DNA of 40,214 nucleotides from Sphingomonas sp. (GCA_025356055.1 JANXUU010000009.1:1-40214); one strand, 5' to 3'; numbered from the stretch's first letter, positions 24,904 to 34,334 are shown. Notes: generated by a model from the sequence alone, not told the origin. Numbers and translations are program-made.

Positions 24904-25476
24904 ATGGCTGACAAGGCGCGCGTCGCAGTCCTGATCTCGGGGCGGGGGAGCAACATGGCGGCGCTGATCTATGCCGCTCGCGCGACCGATTGCCCCTATG
25001 AGATCGTGCTGGTCAGCGGCGACAAGCCGAATGCGCCGGGGCTGATGCTGGCCGAAGCCGAGGGGGTGGCAGTTGTCCGCCTGCCGTCCCCCACAAAGGA
25101 CTCGAAAGGCTGCTTTTTCAACGACCTCAACGGCGTCCTTCGCAAGGCTTCGGCGGAGTTCGTCATACTCGCCGGGTTCATGCGAATCCTGCCCGACGCG
25201 TTTGTCGCGGGCTGGGCGGGTCAGATGATCAATATCCATCCTTCGCTGCTCCCCAAATATCGCGGGCTTGGAACCCATCAGGCTGCGCTGGACGCGGGCG
25301 ATGCCGTCGCCGGATGCACGGTGCATCTCGTCACCGCCGAACTCGATGGCGGACCGATCCTGGGCCAGTGCGAAGTCGCGGTGCTGCCGGACGACACGGT
25401 GGACAGGCTAGCCGAGCGGGTGCGGATCGCCGAGCATCAACTGCTGCCGCGCGTGCTCGCCGAATATATCCGCTGA
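24904..25476 (+). CDS. purN: Phosphoribosylglycinamide formyltransferase
   Basis: A 190-residue enzyme transferring a formyl group from 10-formyl-tetrahydrofolate to GAR (third step of purine synthesis). Seen: VLISGRGSNMAALI at the N-terminus, the folate-site signature INIHPSLLPKYRGLGTHQAAL with catalytic N and H, and the aspartate in ELDGGPILGQ. The start at 24904 is fixed by the family N-terminus and the short gap after purM. About 173 nt without a recognisable gene follow before the next start. Confidence 0.96.
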   Translation: MADKARVAVLISGRGSNMAALIYAARATDCPYEIVLVSGDKPNAPGLMLAEAEGVAVVRLPSPTKDSKGCFFNDLNGVLRKASAEFVILAGFMRILPDAFVAGWAGQMINIHPSLLPKYRGLGTHQAALDAGDAVAGCTVHLVTAELDGGPILGQCEVAVLPDDTVDRLAERVRIAEHQLLPRVLAEYIR

Positions 25477-25649
25477 GCGCGTTCCTAAGAACATTGTGAT
25501 CAAGGGCGGCTAGCTAGCGTTGCCCGAGAGGCCTTTCCAAGGGAGCAACAGCTCACCGGAATGGTCAGCACTTCGTCCAGAAAGTTGATGCGGGTGTCCG
25601 ATGCGTTCTAGGGCGCTTATTTCCACCCCTGTCCAGCAGGCCTGTACGC

Positions 25650-26183
25650 ATGACCGAACCCCGCCCATCCGAACCCACTGCCGCCGAGCGCAAGGCACGG
25701 CGCCGGATGATCAACCTGGGCGAGGCCGTCGCGATCGGCGCCCTGATCCTTTCGGCACTCGGTCTATGGAATGGGTGGCGTGGGCACGACGACGGCAAGC
25801 TGCGTCCCAGCACTGTCGTCGAACAAAAGACGGCCGTTCCCTTGGCGCTGCGGGGGCGGATCGAAGATGGCGGCAAGGCAATCACCATCAGCCCGGTCGA
25901 TCCGTCTCACGCGCTCGACTCGCTCACGCTTACGATTGCGGGAAAGTCGCCGATCGAGCTGGGCAGCGACGGGAAACTGACGAATTCGGCAGTCGAGCCC
26001 GCGCTCGAGGCGAGCACCAAGAGCAAGCAGATCTCGACCGTCCCGGTTATGATCGCTGCCCGCTACATCGAGGCGGGCGTAGACCGGCGCGGCGGCGGCA
26101 CCTATCGCCTGTCCTACCGCTGGGATGGCGGCGGACTGTTCGGCGGCCACTCGCTCAGGTTGGTCGGGTTCAGCCGCCGCTGA
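25650..26183 (+). CDS. Small membrane-anchored protein of unknown function
   Basis: A 177-residue protein with a charged N-terminus (EPRPSEPTAAERKARRR), one membrane helix (about 21-42, INLGEAVAIGALILSALGLW) and a soluble, probably periplasmic beta-rich domain ending in GGHSLRLVGFSRR. It is not recognised beyond similarity to sphingomonad hypothetical proteins. The ATG at 25650 is the natural start. It is convergent with ndk, with only 4 nt between the stops. The 173 nt before it hold no confident signal apart from a weak GTTC-CTAA-GAAC repeat at 25481-25492. Confidence 0.7.
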   Translation: MTEPRPSEPTAAERKARRRMINLGEAVAIGALILSALGLWNGWRGHDDGKLRPSTVVEQKTAVPLALRGRIEDGGKAITISPVDPSHALDSLTLTIAGKSPIELGSDGKLTNSAVEPALEASTKSKQISTVPVMIAARYIEAGVDRRGGGTYRLSYRWDGGGLFGGHSLRLVGFSRR

Positions 26184-26187
26184 AGGC

Positions 26188-26610
26188 TTAACCGACAATC
26201 TCGTCCGACGTGAAAAAGAAGGCGATCTCGGTCGCAGCGTTCTCGAGGCTGTCCGAGCCGTGGACGGAATTGGCCTCGATCGACTCCGCCAATTCCTTGC
26301 GGATCGTGCCCGCGTCGGCGTTGGCGGGGTTGGTCGCGCCCATCACGTCGCGGTTCTTCGCGACGGCATTATCGCCTTCGAGCACTTGCACGACCACCGG
26401 GCCGGAGATCATGAAGGACACCAGGTCGTTGAAGAACGGGCGCTCGCGGTGGACGCCGTAAAACTCTTCGGCCTGATCGCGGGTCAGGTGGATGCGCTTC
26501 GAGGCGACGACGCGCAGGCCGGCCTCCTCAAGCAATTTTGTCACCGCGCCGGTCAGGTTGCGGCGGGTGGCATCGGGCTTGATGATCGAAAAGGTGCGCT
26601 CGGTCGTCAT
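26188..26610 (-). CDS. ndk: Nucleoside-diphosphate kinase
   Basis: A 140-residue kinase that balances nucleoside triphosphates by ping-pong phosphate transfer. [11 protein letters not shown] begins the protein and the phospho-histidine lies in ANSVHGSDS. Length and ends are normal for bacterial Ndk. The start at 26610 (MTTERTFSI) is fixed by family similarity although the frame is open 72 nt upstream. It lies downstream of pepA-holC on the same strand but is separated from holC by 164 nt holding a palindromic repeat. Confidence 0.96.
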   Translation of the reverse strand: MTTERTFSIIKPDATRRNLTGAVTKLLEEAGLRVVASKRIHLTRDQAEEFYGVHRERPFFNDLVSFMISGPVVVQVLEGDNAVAKNRDVMGATNPANADAGTIRKELAESIEANSVHGSDSLENAATEIAFFFTSDEIVG

Positions 26611-26706
26611 GGCCGGACGGGCTCCTGTGCTGGGGTGTGAAGGGTTGGCTGCGCGCCTAGCGGGGGGTTGGCCAAAGGGCAAGGCGTGCGACCTTTAGCT
26701 CGTCTC

Positions 26707-26764
26707 CCGTTCGTGTCGCGAAGTCGAGACACCAAGGTCCCTCGACTAGGCTCGCGATGAGCGG
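26707..26764. repeat. Imperfect palindromic intergenic repeat between holC and ndk
   Basis: The segment starts CCGTTCGTGTCGCGAAGTCG (from 26707) and ends with CCTCGACTAGGCTCGCGATG (from 26740) plus AGCGG. The reverse of the second part aligns to the first as CCG-TCxT-TCGCGA-AGTCGAG with small gaps. It therefore forms a long imperfect stem with a short loop. It begins 11 nt past the holC stop. The wording resembles repeats I recall from intergenic regions of sphingomonads (GTGTCGAGCGAAGTCGAGACAC type). Only this copy was noticed here. It could act as a transcription terminator or RNA-stabilising hairpin. Confidence 0.55.
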
Positions 26765-26774
26765 ATCATTTGGA

Positions 26775-27209
26775 TTACGCCTTTTGCGTCCATCGCCCGT
26801 CTTCCTGTGCCCAGTATCGCCGCTCAATCCCTTCCCTGCCGCTGAGGAGCTTCCACGCCAGTCGCGCCGTCTCGAGATGGGACTCGTCGAACAGGAAGAA
26901 GGCGCGGTCGAAGGTCAGCGCGGCCTCGCGCCACTCGCCGTCGGCGATGGCGATGTTGCGCGCGAGGTTGGGAGCGTCGGGGGTGGTCGAGAGGAGCACC
27001 GGCTGGCGCGCGTCGTCGGGGCCGCCGGCAACGCCGTGGGGGATGAAGGTCGAGCCGTCGGTCCACAGCTGGCGGTCGAGGCGAGCGAGCTGGGCTTCGT
27101 CGGAGGAGATGGCGATGAGGCGCTGGTCTTCCCCGAGAAGCCTCGTCACGATCGAACTAAGCACCGCGTCCGGCGTGGTGTGAGCGAGCTGGTAGAAGTC
27201 AACTTGCAC
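26775..27209 (-). CDS. holC: DNA polymerase III chi subunit
   Basis: A 144-residue clamp-loader accessory protein that links the replisome to single-strand-binding protein. It begins with QVDFYQLAHT and contains LWTDGSTFIPHG, PVLLSTTPDAPN and a C-terminal AWKLLSGREGIERRYWAQ, as in HolC. The start is GTG at 27209. It lies 21 nt downstream of pepA, a pairing (pepA-holC) also known in other proteobacteria. Confidence 0.92.
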   Translation of the reverse strand: MQVDFYQLAHTTPDAVLSSIVTRLLGEDQRLIAISSDEAQLARLDRQLWTDGSTFIPHGVAGGPDDARQPVLLSTTPDAPNLARNIAIADGEWREAALTFDRAFFLFDESHLETARLAWKLLSGREGIERRYWAQEDGRWTQKA

Positions 27210-27230
27210 TTGGCTCTCACCCCCGCTCGA

Positions 27231-28694
27231 TCAGCCCTTCTCGACCACATCCGCAACATATTGGTCTAGCAAGCGCACGCCGAACCCCGTCGCGCCCTTG
27301 TCGTAGGTGCTGCTCGGTTTGTCGCTCCACGCCATTCCGGCGATGTCGAGGTGGGCCCATTTGACGCCTTCGTCGATGAACCGTCCGATGAAGTGCGCGG
27401 CGGTGATCGAGCCCCCCTCGCGCGGGCCGACGTTCTTGATGTCGGCGATCGGCGAATCGATCAGGCGGTCGTAGGCCTCGCCAAGCGGCATGCGCCACAG
27501 CTTATCGCCCGAGGCCTTGCCCGCGGCATCAAGCTGCCCGGCGAGCGTATCGTCGTTGGCGAACATCCCGCCCATCTCGTGGCCGAGCGCAACCACCATC
27601 GCGCCGGTCAGCGTGGCAAGGTCGATGATCGTCGCGGGCTTCACATTGGCCTGCGCCCAGGTGATGGCGTCGCACAGCACGAGGCGCCCTTCGGCGTCGG
27701 TGTTGATGACTTCGATCGTCTGGCCGTTCATCGAGGTGACGACGTCGCCCGGACGCTGGGCGTTGCCGTCGGGCATGTTCTCCACCAGCCCGCAGATGCC
27801 GACGACGTTTGCTTTCGCCTTGCGCCCGGCAAGCGCCTTCATCGCGCCTGCGACCGCGCCGGCGCCGCCCATGTCCCACTTCATCGATTCCATGCCCGCG
27901 GCGGGCTTGATCGAGATGCCGCCGGTGTCGAAGGTCACGCCTTTGCCGACGAAGCACACCGGAGTGCCGCCGGGCTCGCCGCCGTTCCAGCGCATGACGA
28001 GCAGCTGCGCGTCGCGCACCGAGCCCTGCGACACGCCGAGCAGCGCGCCCATGCCGAGGTCGGCCATGTCCTTTTCACCGAGCACCTCGAACTCAATTCC
28101 GAGCCCTTCCATCGACGCGCGGCAGCGAGCGACGAAGCTTTCGGGATAGATGATGTTGGCCGGCTCGGCGACAAGTTCGCGAGTCAGCTCGACCCCCGCG
28201 GCGAGGGGGGCGTAGCGGCTCGTCCAGCGGGCTTCGGCCTCGGCGGGGGCACCGACGATGGTCAGCGAGGCGAGGGTCGGCTTCTGCTTGTCCTTGAGCT
28301 TGGTGCGATAGCGGTCGTGGCGCCACGAGCGGAGCGAGGCGGCGAGCGCGACCCTGGCGGCGGCATCTGCGTCGAAGTTGAGCCCGGTGAGGTCGAGGAC
28401 GGCATGGGTCTCGCCCGAAGTCAGCAGGCGCGCGGCGAGCGTTCCGCCAAGCTTCTCCGCCGCCGTGTCGGGCTTGGCATCGGCGCCGAGGCCGACGACG
28501 ATAAGTCGGCGTCCACCGTCCTGGTCGAGGTAGAGCTCGGCGGCGCCGCCGGCCTCCCCCTCGAAGCGCTGGCGGCGGAGCACCGCGTCGATCCCCTCGC
28601 CCAGTCCGGCCAGCCCCGGCCGCTGGGTTCCGGCGGCAGGAACGACCAACGCATAATCACCGGCGGGACGGGTCGGAGCGAAGCGGATCTGCAT
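27231..28694 (-). CDS. pepA: Leucyl (cytosol) aminopeptidase PepA
   Basis: A 487-residue M17 aminopeptidase, a di-metal hexameric enzyme that removes N-terminal residues from peptides. The N-terminal macro-like domain (about 1-160) precedes the catalytic domain with GKGVTFDTGGISIKP, MKWDMGGAGAV and the signature NTDAEGRLVLCD. The C-terminal region includes WAHLDIAGMAW. The ATG at 28694 fits the family length. It is divergent from lptD across 146 nt and heads pepA-holC. Confidence 0.96.
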   Translation of the reverse strand: MQIRFAPTRPAGDYALVVPAAGTQRPGLAGLGEGIDAVLRRQRFEGEAGGAAELYLDQDGGRRLIVVGLGADAKPDTAAEKLGGTLAARLLTSGETHAVLDLTGLNFDADAAARVALAASLRSWRHDRYRTKLKDKQKPTLASLTIVGAPAEAEARWTSRYAPLAAGVELTRELVAEPANIIYPESFVARCRASMEGLGIEFEVLGEKDMADLGMGALLGVSQGSVRDAQLLVMRWNGGEPGGTPVCFVGKGVTFDTGGISIKPAAGMESMKWDMGGAGAVAGAMKALAGRKAKANVVGICGLVENMPDGNAQRPGDVVTSMNGQTIEVINTDAEGRLVLCDAITWAQANVKPATIIDLATLTGAMVVALGHEMGGMFANDDTLAGQLDAAGKASGDKLWRMPLGEAYDRLIDSPIADIKNVGPREGGSITAAHFIGRFIDEGVKWAHLDIAGMAWSDKPSSTYDKGATGFGVRLLDQYVADVVEKG

Positions 28695-28840
28695 GGAAAA
28701 CCTCGGCTGAAGAAATGGTTGGGCAACCCTTTAGGATAGGGCGGCGCGATAGGCAAAGTGGTTCGCAGCGGCGAGGTTGCGATTGCCGCCTTGCGGACGA
28801 GGTGCAATAGGCAGGCGCGAACCAGTCATCCGGGCGGGGA

Positions 28841-31063
28841 ATGTTGCGCGCATCGAAGTATAGCTGGACGGCGCTGCCGTTGCTGCTCGCCATTCCGGGC
28901 ATCGCCAGCGCGCAGGACGCCGCGCCAACGGTCGCGCCTGAGGCGGTGAGCGTGCCCGCTACCGACGGGGCGATCGACTTCGCCGCCGACGTGCTGACCT
29001 ATGACAACCAGCGCGACCTCATCACCGCGACCGGTCAGGTGCGGCTGGCGCGCGACGGCAATTATCTCGCCGCCGACCAGGTCAGCTGGGATCGCAAGAC
29101 CGGCAAGGTCCAAGCGTCGGGCAATGTCGTCGTGCTCGATCCGCAGGGCAACAAGCTGGTCGGCGACAAGGTCGACCTGTCCGACAGCCTCAAGGACGGA
29201 ACGATCGACAACCTCCTGCTGGTGCTCGACACCGGCGGGCGGATCGCGGCGCAGCGCGGTACGCGGCTCAACGGCCAGACGATCCTCGACAATGCGATTT
29301 ACACCGGCTGCACGGTTGCGTCAGTATGCGGCAAGGCCAGACGCCCGGGTTGGACGATCAGCGCGGCACGGGTGACGCGCGCGGCTGACGGCAAGACGAT
29401 CCGCTTCACCGGTGGTCGGATCAACATTCTCGGTGTGTCGCTTCCGCTGCTCGCGGTGGTCGCGCTGAATACCGGCAAGGGCGGGAACAGCGGCTTCCTG
29501 ATCCCCGATCTCGCCTACTCTCATTCCAACGGGCTCGAGGTTTCGTTACCTTACCATGTGCAGCTGGCGCCCAACCGCGACGCGACGCTGACCCCGCACC
29601 TCTATTCCGGCAACGCCCCGGCGCTGAGCGGGCAATACCGCCAACTGAATCAGCTCGGCGCGTTTCAGGTCGGCGGGTTCCTGACCTATGGGCGGGTCGA
29701 CAGCTCGAGCTCGCTGCAGCCAATCGGACACAGCGCAGTTCGGGCCTATGTCGAGGGCAATGGCAAGTACCAGTTCAATTCTGATTGGAGCCTGACCGGG
29801 TCTGTTCGGGCGGCGACCGACAAGACGGTCACTAAACGCTATGACATCACCAACGACGATCGTCTGCGCAGCTTCCTCGATCTCGAGCGGATCGACACCA
29901 ACAGCTATATCTCGATCGCCGGCTGGGCATTCGAGGGGCTCCGGGTCGACGATCGCCAGCGGACGATCCCGATCGCGCTGCCCGCGATCGACGCGCGGCT
30001 GCGGCTGAAGCATCCGGTGCTCGGCGGGCGGGTCGAGGTCGAGGCGAACAGCCTGGCAATAACCCGTGTTGACGGGCAGGATACGCAACGCGCCTTCGTC
30101 CGGGCGCGATGGGACATGCGACGGTTAACACCGTGGGGCCAGCAACTGACATTTACCGCGCTGGCGCGCGGCGACGTGTATCACACAGACAATTCGGCGG
30201 ACACCAGCGTGCTGTCCTATCGCGGGCTCGACGGTTGGCATGTGCGCGGGATCGGCGCGCTGGTTGCCGACGCGCGCTGGCCGCTCATCGGCGATGCGTT
30301 CGGCGGCGTCGAGACGATCACTCCGCGAATACAGATCGTCGCTACCCCGCCGGTGCCCAACCTGAGTATTCCCAACGAGGACAGCCGGTCTATCGACCTC
30401 GACGATTCAAACTTGTTTTCGATCAACCGCTTTTCGGGCTACGACCGTTGGGAGGACGGCAGCCGTGTCACCTACGGACTGCAATATGCACTTGAGCGGC
30501 CGCGCTTCTCGATCGATACGGTGATCGGGCAAAGCTATCGCCTGACCCGCAGCCCGAGCCTGTTCCCGGTCGGCACCGGGCTGACCGATCGCTTCTCCGA
30601 CGTCGTCGGCCGAACGCGTCTCCGTTATGGCCGATTCCTCGACATTTCGCATCGCTTTCGCATCGACAAGGGCAATCTTGCGATCCGCCGGAACGAAGTC
30701 GACCTGACCGTCGGCAGCGACGAAACCTATCTTCAGGTCGGATACCTCAAGCTCAATCGTAACATCGATCCGGCATTCGAGGACCTGCGCGACAAGGAAG
30801 AGCTGCGGCTTGCCGGGCGGTGGAAGTTCCGCCGCTATTGGTCGGTGTTCGGAGCGACGGTCATTGACCTCACCAACAAGTCGGAAGATCCGCTCTCGCT
30901 GGCGAGCGGATTTGCGCCGGTGCGGCATCGGCTCAGCATCGATTATGAAGATGACTGCCTGACATTTGGCGTCCAGTGGCGCCGCGACTATGAGCGCATC
31001 GGGACGTTTCGCAAAGGCAGCAGTTTCTCGCTTCATTTTTCGCTCAAGAACCTCGGACGCTAA
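28841..31063 (+). CDS. lptD: LPS-assembly outer-membrane protein LptD
   Basis: A 740-residue outer-membrane barrel that inserts lipopolysaccharide into the outer leaflet. A signal peptide (about 1-24, ending IASAQ) precedes the periplasmic OstA-like beta-jellyroll domain (about 40-145, with FAADVLTYDNQRDLITATG and GNYLAADQVSWD). A C-terminal barrel domain (about 200-740) ends in an aromatic/charged strand (SFSLHFSLKNLGR). Cysteines at 157, 163 and one near the C-terminus (DDCLTF) may form the domain-linking disulfides. It is the first gene of lptD-surA-pdxA-rsmA. The ATG at 28841 directly follows a G-rich stretch. Confidence 0.94.
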   Translation: MLRASKYSWTALPLLLAIPGIASAQDAAPTVAPEAVSVPATDGAIDFAADVLTYDNQRDLITATGQVRLARDGNYLAADQVSWDRKTGKVQASGNVVVLDPQGNKLVGDKVDLSDSLKDGTIDNLLLVLDTGGRIAAQRGTRLNGQTILDNAIYTGCTVASVCGKARRPGWTISAARVTRAADGKTIRFTGGRINILGVSLPLLAVVALNTGKGGNSGFLIPDLAYSHSNGLEVSLPYHVQLAPNRDATLTPHLYSGNAPALSGQYRQLNQLGAFQVGGFLTYGRVDSSSSLQPIGHSAVRAYVEGNGKYQFNSDWSLTGSVRAATDKTVTKRYDITNDDRLRSFLDLERIDTNSYISIAGWAFEGLRVDDRQRTIPIALPAIDARLRLKHPVLGGRVEVEANSLAITRVDGQDTQRAFVRARWDMRRLTPWGQQLTFTALARGDVYHTDNSADTSVLSYRGLDGWHVRGIGALVADARWPLIGDAFGGVETITPRIQIVATPPVPNLSIPNEDSRSIDLDDSNLFSINRFSGYDRWEDGSRVTYGLQYALERPRFSIDTVIGQSYRLTRSPSLFPVGTGLTDRFSDVVGRTRLRYGRFLDISHRFRIDKGNLAIRRNEVDLTVGSDETYLQVGYLKLNRNIDPAFEDLRDKEELRLAGRWKFRRYWSVFGATVIDLTNKSEDPLSLASGFAPVRHRLSIDYEDDCLTFGVQWRRDYERIGTFRKGSSFSLHFSLKNLGR

Positions 31064-31130
31064 GGCTGGGTTCAGCGGGAACGGAACACAGAGGCAACCT
31101 GTAATGGGTTGGGTAACAAGGAAATAACGC

Positions 31131-32492
31131 GTGTCAGCAGGTAAGACTTTCGGTTGGACTTTGAAGCTTGCGGCAAGCGCGGCGGCGATTACGATGGCCG
31201 GCGCGGGCCAGGCGCAGGACGCACCCGAGAGCGCCAGCTCGACGATAAATACGACTTCCGGGCTGCGGTTGCCATCGAACCCCGAGCTGTTCGGGACGAC
31301 TCTTCCGACCGAAATCCGCGCGACCGCGATTATCAACGGCGATGTCATTACCCAGACCGATATCGACCAGCGGCTCGCGCTGCTGGCGATTTCGAACGGG
31401 GGCAAGATCCCAGCGGACCAGATGCAGACGCTGCGCCAGCAGGTATTGCGCAACCTGATCGACGAGACGATTGAGATCCAGGCTGCCAAGGCCGAGGACA
31501 TCAAGGTCACCCCGGCCGATATCGACAAGACGGTTGAGCGCGTCGCGGGCAACGTCAAGCAGACCCCGGCACAGATGGGAGACTATCTGAAGGCCAACGG
31601 CTCGTCGATCCGCTCGATCCGCCGCCAGATCGAGGGCGAAATCTCGTGGCAGCGGCTGCAGCGCGCCAAGATCGAGAATGGCGTCAGCGTCGCCGACGAC
31701 GAGGTCAAGGCGGTAATCAGCAAGATGAACGCGTCGAAGGGCACCGAGGAGTATCGCGTCGGCGAGATCTTCCTTACGACAACCCCGGGCAACGAAGCGC
31801 AGACCCAGGCCAATGCCGCCAAGATCCTTGCCGCGCTGAAACAGGGCGGGTCGTTCGTCGGCTATGCCCGCCAATATAGCGAGGCCTCGACCAGTGCGGT
31901 CGGCGGCGATCTTGGCTGGGTGCGGCCCGAACAACTTCCCGAGCCGATCGCAGCAGCGGTCCGGCAGTTGACTCCAGGCAGTGTGTCCGAGCCGATCGCG
32001 GTCCCCGGCGGCGTCTCAATCGTCGCGGTGCAGGACACGCGCAAGATCCTGACCGCCGATCCGCGCAACGCGGTGCTCAACCTCAAACAAGTTTCAGTGA
32101 CCTTTCCCAAGGGCACGACACGTAACGCGGCCGAGCCGATGGTGCAGAAATTTGCCGCGGCGGTGACCAACGTCGGCGGCTGCGGTGGCGCCGAAAAGCT
32201 CGCGAATGAATTCCATGGCGAGGTAGTGCAGTCGGACGGCGTCAAGTTGCGCGACCTTCCCCCTGCGCTTCAGCAGATGATGACGCCGATGCAGGTGGGC
32301 CAGGCGACGCGGCCGTTCGGCTCGATCGACGAAGGCATTCGCACGCTCGTCATCTGCGGGCGCGACGAAGCCGATCCGACGGCGCCGACCTACGAGCAGG
32401 TCTATTCGCAATTGAGCGAGGAGCGGACGAATTCGCGCGCTCGGCGCTACCTGCGCGATCTGCGGCGCGACGCAATCATCGACTTTCGCTAG
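31131..32492 (+). CDS. surA: Periplasmic chaperone/peptidyl-prolyl isomerase SurA
   Basis: A 453-residue protein that helps fold outer-membrane proteins such as LptD. A signal peptide (about 1-28, AxA-like end GQAQ) precedes the SurA N-terminal chaperone domain (about 60-185, starting ATAIINGDVITQTDID). One good parvulin domain follows (about 205-303, with EIFLTTTPG and SAVGGDLGWV), then a degenerate second one (about 318-415). The start is GTG at 31131, supported by AAGGA about 8 nt upstream. Confidence 0.93.
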   Translation: MSAGKTFGWTLKLAASAAAITMAGAGQAQDAPESASSTINTTSGLRLPSNPELFGTTLPTEIRATAIINGDVITQTDIDQRLALLAISNGGKIPADQMQTLRQQVLRNLIDETIEIQAAKAEDIKVTPADIDKTVERVAGNVKQTPAQMGDYLKANGSSIRSIRRQIEGEISWQRLQRAKIENGVSVADDEVKAVISKMNASKGTEEYRVGEIFLTTTPGNEAQTQANAAKILAALKQGGSFVGYARQYSEASTSAVGGDLGWVRPEQLPEPIAAAVRQLTPGSVSEPIAVPGGVSIVAVQDTRKILTADPRNAVLNLKQVSVTFPKGTTRNAAEPMVQKFAAAVTNVGGCGGAEKLANEFHGEVVQSDGVKLRDLPPALQQMMTPMQVGQATRPFGSIDEGIRTLVICGRDEADPTAPTYEQVYSQLSEERTNSRARRYLRDLRRDAIIDFR

Positions 32493-32514
32493 GACATTGG
32501 CGAGCAACGCGACG

Positions 32515-33498
32515 ATGCCGCTGGCGGTTTCGCTCGGCGACCCGGCGGGGATCGGGCCCGAGATAATCGCCAAATGCTGGGACAACCGCGCCGCATTCGG
32601 GCTGCATCCGTTCGTCGCGATAGGCGATCCGCGCGCGATCGCAGCGGTGTGGGACGGACCGATCGCGACGATCGACGACCCGCGCGAGGCCGACGACGCA
32701 TTCGACGTCGGGCTTCCGTTAATCGTGGTGCGCGGGGTGGAGGCACCGCTGCCGGGGCGGCCGACCTTAGGCGGAGCGCATGGCGCGCTCGACGCGCTCG
32801 AGTTGGCCGTCGGGCTGGCGCGGTCGGGGGCGGCAAGTGCAGTCGTCACCGGGCCGGTCAGCAAGGAGCAACTTTACGCGATCGGCTTCACCCATCCGGG
32901 ACAAACCGAATTCGTCGCCGAGCGCTGCGGCGTATCGGCAAACAACGTGGCGATGATGCTTGCGGGACCGAGCCTGCGCACGGTACTGGTGACGACGCAT
33001 ATCCCTTTGGCGCAGGTGCCGGGCGCACTCTCGGCGGCGCTGATCGAGGCGCGCGGGCGGGCGGCACTTCGGGGTCTGCAAAGGAATTTCGGGATCGCCG
33101 AGCCGCGCTTAGCGGTGGCGGCGCTCAATCCGCATGCTGGCGAAGGCGGAGCGATCGGACGCGAGGAAATCGAGATGATCGAGCCGGCGATTGCCGCGCT
33201 TCGCGCCGAGGGATGGCGGGTGAGCGGGCCGCACTCACCCGACGCGATGTTCCATGCTTCTGCTCGCGCGCTTTATGACGCGGCGCTGTGCATGTATCAT
33301 GATCAGGGGTTGATCCCCCTGAAAACGCTGCATTTCGAGGAAGGGGTTAACATCACCCTGGGCCTCCCAATCGTCCGCACCGCGCCTGATCATGGCACCG
33401 CCTTCGACATTGCGGGACAGGATCGCGCCGACCCGCGTGCAATGGCGGCGGCGATGCAGGTCGCCGCGAGCGCGGCCGCGATGCGCGTTTCGGCGTGA
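32515..33498 (+). CDS. pdxA: 4-hydroxythreonine-4-phosphate dehydrogenase
   Basis: A 327-residue metal- and NAD-dependent enzyme of pyridoxal-phosphate synthesis. Seen: LGDPAGIGPEI at the N-terminus, VTGPVSKEQL, HPGQTE and three metal-site histidines in TTHIPL, NPHAGEGG and YHDQGLIPLK. The ATG at 32515 is preferred; a TTG at 32497 would leave only a badly placed AGGA. It lies 22 nt after surA. The stop overlaps the rsmA start (GTGA). Confidence 0.94.
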   Translation: MPLAVSLGDPAGIGPEIIAKCWDNRAAFGLHPFVAIGDPRAIAAVWDGPIATIDDPREADDAFDVGLPLIVVRGVEAPLPGRPTLGGAHGALDALELAVGLARSGAASAVVTGPVSKEQLYAIGFTHPGQTEFVAERCGVSANNVAMMLAGPSLRTVLVTTHIPLAQVPGALSAALIEARGRAALRGLQRNFGIAEPRLAVAALNPHAGEGGAIGREEIEMIEPAIAALRAEGWRVSGPHSPDAMFHASARALYDAALCMYHDQGLIPLKTLHFEEGVNITLGLPIVRTAPDHGTAFDIAGQDRADPRAMAAAMQVAASAAAMRVSA

Positions 33499-34325
33499 GC
33501 CACGAGCCGCTGCGCGCCGTCATCGCCCGCCACGGGCTGTCGGCGAGCAAGGCGCTCGGGCAGAATTTCATCCTCGATCGGCAGTTGCTCAGCCGGATTG
33601 CTGCGATCCCGGGCGATCTCGCCGGACAGACGGTCTATGAGGTGGGTCCGGGGCCAGGCGGCCTGACCCATGCGTTGCTCGACGCGGGGGCGAACGTCAT
33701 CGCGGTCGAGCGTGATCGGCGCTGCCTGCCCGCACTGGCCGAGCTTAAAGTGGAATTCCCCGAGCGATTGAGGATGATCGAAGGCGACGCGCTCGACATC
33801 GACGAGCGCGCCGAGGTCGGCGCCGGGAGCTTCGGGGCGGCACACATCGTCGCCAACCTGCCCTATAATGTCGGAACCGCGCTGCTGCTGCGCTGGCTTG
33901 CGGGCCCGTGGCCACCGTGGTGGACGACCTTGACGCTGATGTTCCAGCGTGAGGTCGCGGAGCGGATCGTCGCCGGAGTGGGGACCGAACATTACGGCCG
34001 TCTCGCGATTGCGGCGCAATGGCGCGCGAGCCCCAGGATAGCGCTCCTGGTCCACCGCTCGTCGTTCACTCCGCCGCCCAAGGTGGCATCGGCCGTCGTC
34101 CATATTGTCCCCGTCCCTGCGCCCGAGGGCGTCGATCACGCCCTGCTTGAGCGGTTGACGGCGGCGTCCTTCGGGCAACGGCGCAAGATGTTGCGGCAAA
34201 GCCTGAAGGGGGTGCCCGGCGCGCTCGATGCGTTGGCGACGCTCGGGATCGACAGTTCGCGGCGTGCGGAAATGCTCAGCGTGGCCGAGTTCGTCGAACT
34301 GGCGCGGACGCTGGGCACGGGTTAA
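33495..34325 (+). CDS. rsmA: 16S rRNA (adenine1518/1519-N6) dimethyltransferase
   Basis: A 276-residue KsgA/RsmA methyltransferase that dimethylates two adenines of helix 45 in 16S rRNA during 30S maturation. Seen: ALGQNFILD at the N-terminus, the SAM loop VGPGPGGLTHALL, an acidic residue in VERD, GDALDID and the catalytic motif NLPYNV. The start is GTG at 33495, overlapping the pdxA stop by 4 nt (GTGA), so translation is coupled. Confidence 0.95.
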   Translation: MSHEPLRAVIARHGLSASKALGQNFILDRQLLSRIAAIPGDLAGQTVYEVGPGPGGLTHALLDAGANVIAVERDRRCLPALAELKVEFPERLRMIEGDALDIDERAEVGAGSFGAAHIVANLPYNVGTALLLRWLAGPWPPWWTTLTLMFQREVAERIVAGVGTEHYGRLAIAAQWRASPRIALLVHRSSFTPPPKVASAVVHIVPVPAPEGVDHALLERLTAASFGQRRKMLRQSLKGVPGALDALATLGIDSSRRAEMLSVAEFVELARTLGTG

Positions 34326-34334
34326 ACCACGCCC

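Noticed and set aside
25510-25698. Minus-strand frame whose end (GELLLPWKG) faintly recalls the C-terminus of IS66-type transposases
   Set aside because: The similarity is limited to a few residues, with no upstream transposase sequence or terminal repeats.
28717-28728. GGTTGGGCAACC palindrome between pepA and lptD
   Set aside because: It is only a short self-complementary stretch in GC-rich DNA; no matching regulator site is known to me.
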